Positions 14,502-16,432 of a stretch of 16,432 nt of DNA are shown here, piece after piece. The position numbers and the translations under genes are program-made. Under the pieces are notes generated by a model, which was not told the origin of the DNA, made no database searches, and was given only the letters and a program-made list of their open reading frames with translations. Every line of letters starts with the position of its first letter. Position 1 is the stretch's first letter. The stretch is from Pseudomonadota bacterium (GTDB lineage: Bacteria > Pseudomonadota > Gammaproteobacteria > Burkholderiales > Burkholderiaceae_B): the NCBI GenBank assembly GCA_021793875.1, contig JAJYRX010000007.1, forward strand, positions 1 through 16,432, in the 5' to 3' direction.

Positions 14502-15545
14502 ATGATTAAACGGAAACTAATGCGCCTTACATATGGTGTTCTATTTGGCGCTGTTTCGTTCTCGGCTTCAGCCCTTGATATAACTGGTGCTGGAGCTTCA
14601 TTTCCATATCCTATCTATGCAAAATGGGCTGCTGAATATAACGCCGAAACTGGTGTAAGAGTGAATTATCAATCCATTGGGTCTGGTGGTGGCCAACAAC
14701 AAATAATTGCCAAGACAGTAGACTTCGGTGCCTCTGATGATCCAATGCCAATAGAAGAAATTGAAAAGAATGGTTTGCTGCAGTTCCCAGCTGTTATTGG
14801 CGGTACCGTTCCGGTAGTAAACATAGCAGGCATAGAACCCGGCAAACTTAAGCTCTCCGGTGAGGTGTTGGCAGATATTTTCCTGGGTGATATAAAAAAA
14901 TGGAATGACCCAGCAATTGTTGAGCTAAACCCAGATCTTGACCTTCCTTCGGCCTCCATAGTAGTTGTACACAGGTCTGATGGATCTGGCACAACATTTG
15001 GTTGGACAAACTATTTATCTAAGGTCTCTCCCAAGTGGAAGCAAAGGGTTGGTGAGGGCAAGGCTGTTAAGTGGCCAACTGGTCAGGGTGGAAAAGGTAA
15101 TGAGGGTGTTGCGGCATACGTACGTCAACTCAAGAACTCCATAGGTTATGTAGAGTATGCATATGCCAAGCAAAACAGCCTGTCCTGGACGCAATTGAAA
15201 AACTCTGATGGTGAGTTTGTACAACCAAGTCAAGAAAGTTTTAGCGCTGCGGCTGCAAATGCTGATTGGGAAGGAACTCCTGGCATGGGGGTAGTGCTAA
15301 CTAATGAATCTGGCCCTGAATCCTGGCCAGTAACAGCAGCTAGCTTTATACTCCTGCACACAAAAACTACCAAGCCTAAACAAACTAAAGCTGTTTTAGA
15401 GTTTTTTGATTGGGTCTTTAAAAATGGACGAGAGTCAGCAGCTGAGCTTGATTATGTCTCTCTGCCTGATGACGTAGTAAACTCCATAACCAAGGTATGG
15501 GCTGAAAACATTAAAGCCTCCGATGGTTCTGTTATTTGGGAATAA
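14502..15545 (+). CDS. pstS: Periplasmic phosphate-binding protein PstS
   Basis: PstS binds inorganic phosphate in the periplasm and delivers it to the PstABC importer. The 347-residue protein (close to the E. coli precursor) starts with a signal peptide: basic MIKRKLMRLT, a hydrophobic stretch, and SASA with likely cleavage after Ala24. The mature protein opens with DITGAGASFPYPIYAKW, the phosphate-loop segment typical of PstS. It continues with YQSIGSGGGQQQII, VDFGASDDPM, VVHRSDGSGTTFGW and GNEGVAAYV, all of which carry residues that contact phosphate in the family. AGGA at 14491-14494, seven bases before the ATG, supports the start. The upstream Pho box indicates PhoB control. pstC follows after six bases. 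Confidence 0.96.
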   Translation: MIKRKLMRLTYGVLFGAVSFSASALDITGAGASFPYPIYAKWAAEYNAETGVRVNYQSIGSGGGQQQIIAKTVDFGASDDPMPIEEIEKNGLLQFPAVIGGTVPVVNIAGIEPGKLKLSGEVLADIFLGDIKKWNDPAIVELNPDLDLPSASIVVVHRSDGSGTTFGWTNYLSKVSPKWKQRVGEGKAVKWPTGQGGKGNEGVAAYVRQLKNSIGYVEYAYAKQNSLSWTQLKNSDGEFVQPSQESFSAAAANADWEGTPGMGVVLTNESGPESWPVTAASFILLHTKTTKPKQTKAVLEFFDWVFKNGRESAAELDYVSLPDDVVNSITKVWAENIKASDGSVIWE

Positions 15546-15551
15546 GCATTA

Positions 15552-16432
15552 ATGAACGCAAACAAAAATGCTATGGCCGATGCAATATTTCGTAACCTTA
15601 CGCGGGCGTTTGCGGTCTTCGTATTCCTATTGCTGGCTGCCATAGTCATATCTCTTATATGGGGCAGCCGCGAGTCTTTAATGGGTAACGGTATTCAGTT
15701 TCTATGGACCGATAACTGGGATCCAGTTCGTAACGAATACGGCGCTTTAGTACCCATAATGGGTACTTTACTAACTTCTCTTATAGCCTTGGCAATTGCC
15801 GTGCCTGTTTCATTTGGAATAGCAATGTTTCTTACTGAGTTGTCGCCCTTATGGCTAAGGCGACCACTTGGAACCGCAATAGAAATGTTGGCAGCAATTC
15901 CATCCATAATATATGGTATGTGGGGTCTGTTCGTATTTGTCCCATTGTTCCAAGAGTATATTCAGCCAGGTCTTATAGGCCTTTTTGAAGATGTTCCTGT
16001 GCTTGGCGAGTTATTTGCAGGGCCACCTTTTGGAATAGGTATTTTTACTGCAGGCCTTATTCTGTCGATTATGATTACTCCCTTTATTACGGCAGTTATG
16101 CGCGACGTGTTTGATGTCGTTCCTCCATTGCTTAAAGAGTCAGCTTATGGCCTTGGCAGTACTACATGGGAAGTTGTATGGAAAGTGGTATTACCTTTTA
16201 CCAAAAATGGGGTAATAGGCGGAATAATGCTTGGTTTAGGTAGGGCACTTGGTGAAACTATGGCGGTCACTTTTGTTATTGGTAATGCCTTTAATTTACC
16301 AAGCTCAATATTTTCCCCTTCTAACTCAATAGCTTCAGCATTGGCAAACGAGTTTAATGAGGCCGGAGGTATGCAGAAGGCGGCATTGCTTGAACTGGGT
16401 TTAATATTATTTTTAATAACCACCGTAGTTCT
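15552..16432 (+). CDS. pstC: Phosphate ABC transporter permease PstC (3' end outside window)
   Basis: PstC is one of the two inner-membrane permeases of the high-affinity phosphate importer. From the ATG at 15552 the frame is open for 293 codons to the window end, so the gene is truncated there. The visible protein has a first membrane helix near residues 20-40, then LVPIMGTLLTSLIALAIAVP, IEMLAAIPSIIYGMWGLFVF and FTAGLILSIMITPFITAVM, and the EAA-type ATPase coupling loop (ESAYGLGSTTWEVVWKVVLP followed by GGIMLGLGRALGETMAV). E. coli PstC has about 319 residues, so only a short piece should be missing. It starts six bases after the pstS stop and presumably shares its promoter. Isoleucine codons visible here are 18 ATA, 10 ATT and no ATC. 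Confidence 0.95.
   Translation, partial: MNANKNAMADAIFRNLTRAFAVFVFLLLAAIVISLIWGSRESLMGNGIQFLWTDNWDPVRNEYGALVPIMGTLLTSLIALAIAVPVSFGIAMFLTELSPLWLRRPLGTAIEMLAAIPSIIYGMWGLFVFVPLFQEYIQPGLIGLFEDVPVLGELFAGPPFGIGIFTAGLILSIMITPFITAVMRDVFDVVPPLLKESAYGLGSTTWEVVWKVVLPFTKNGVIGGIMLGLGRALGETMAVTFVIGNAFNLPSSIFSPSNSIASALANEFNEAGGMQKAALLELGLILFLITTVV

Noticed and set aside
1..16432. CRISPR arrays, insertion sequences, tRNA or rRNA genes, phage genes
   Set aside because: No repeated spacer arrays, terminal inverted repeats with transposase, clover-leaf genes or phage-type proteins were seen; nearly all of the window is accounted for by conserved genes.

Overview
The window is a piece of a betaproteobacterial chromosome, most likely Burkholderiales and perhaps Alcaligenaceae-like. 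Two things suggest this. The gene order carA-carB-(insert)-greA-yhbY-rlmE-ftsH-folP-glmM-pstS-pstC is, from general knowledge, the usual betaproteobacterial one. FtsH also begins with a segment, MNNSFSKVAIWMVIA, that I recall as typical of that class. By eye the base composition is in the mid-40s % GC, low for Burkholderiales. Isoleucine codons are heavily skewed to ATA, with ATC almost absent. No mobile element, CRISPR array, rRNA or tRNA gene was seen, and no gene-free stretch exceeds 300 bases.

Layout. 1-243 (-): 5' end of a transaldolase gene, cut by the window edge. 411-4780 (+): carA-carB, carbamoyl phosphate synthetase. 4795-5448 (-): a histidine-phosphatase-family enzyme, convergent with carB. 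5607-8512 (+): a complete TRAP transporter, dctP-dctQ-dctM, with a hairpin terminator/attenuator between dctP and dctQM and a second terminator after dctM. 8636-9112 (+): greA. 9099-9521 (-): yhbY, overlapping greA tail to tail. 9540-10172 (+): rlmE. 10298-12202 (+): ftsH. 12226-14399 (+): folP and glmM, overlapping by 4 bases. 14502-16432 (+): pstS and the start of pstC, behind a clear Pho box.

Most of the window is housekeeping: arginine/pyrimidine precursor synthesis, transcript cleavage, ribosome maturation, membrane proteolysis, folate synthesis, cell-wall precursor synthesis and phosphate uptake. The TRAP transporter and the phosphatase are the accessory part, set between carB and greA.

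The most notable observation is in carA. The reading frame is intact and the protein is recognisable end to end, but its glutamine amidotransferase half has lost the catalytic cysteine (Gly264) and catalytic histidine (Tyr348), plus key glutamine-binding residues (the QNHGF motif reads QKQDF). The synthetase partner CarB looks intact. This predicts a two-subunit bacterial carbamoyl phosphate synthetase that cannot use glutamine and depends on free ammonia, a parallel to animal CPS I. Secondary observations are a ladder of three mutually exclusive inverted repeats ahead of ftsH, the ATA codon bias, and paired hairpins ahead of greA.
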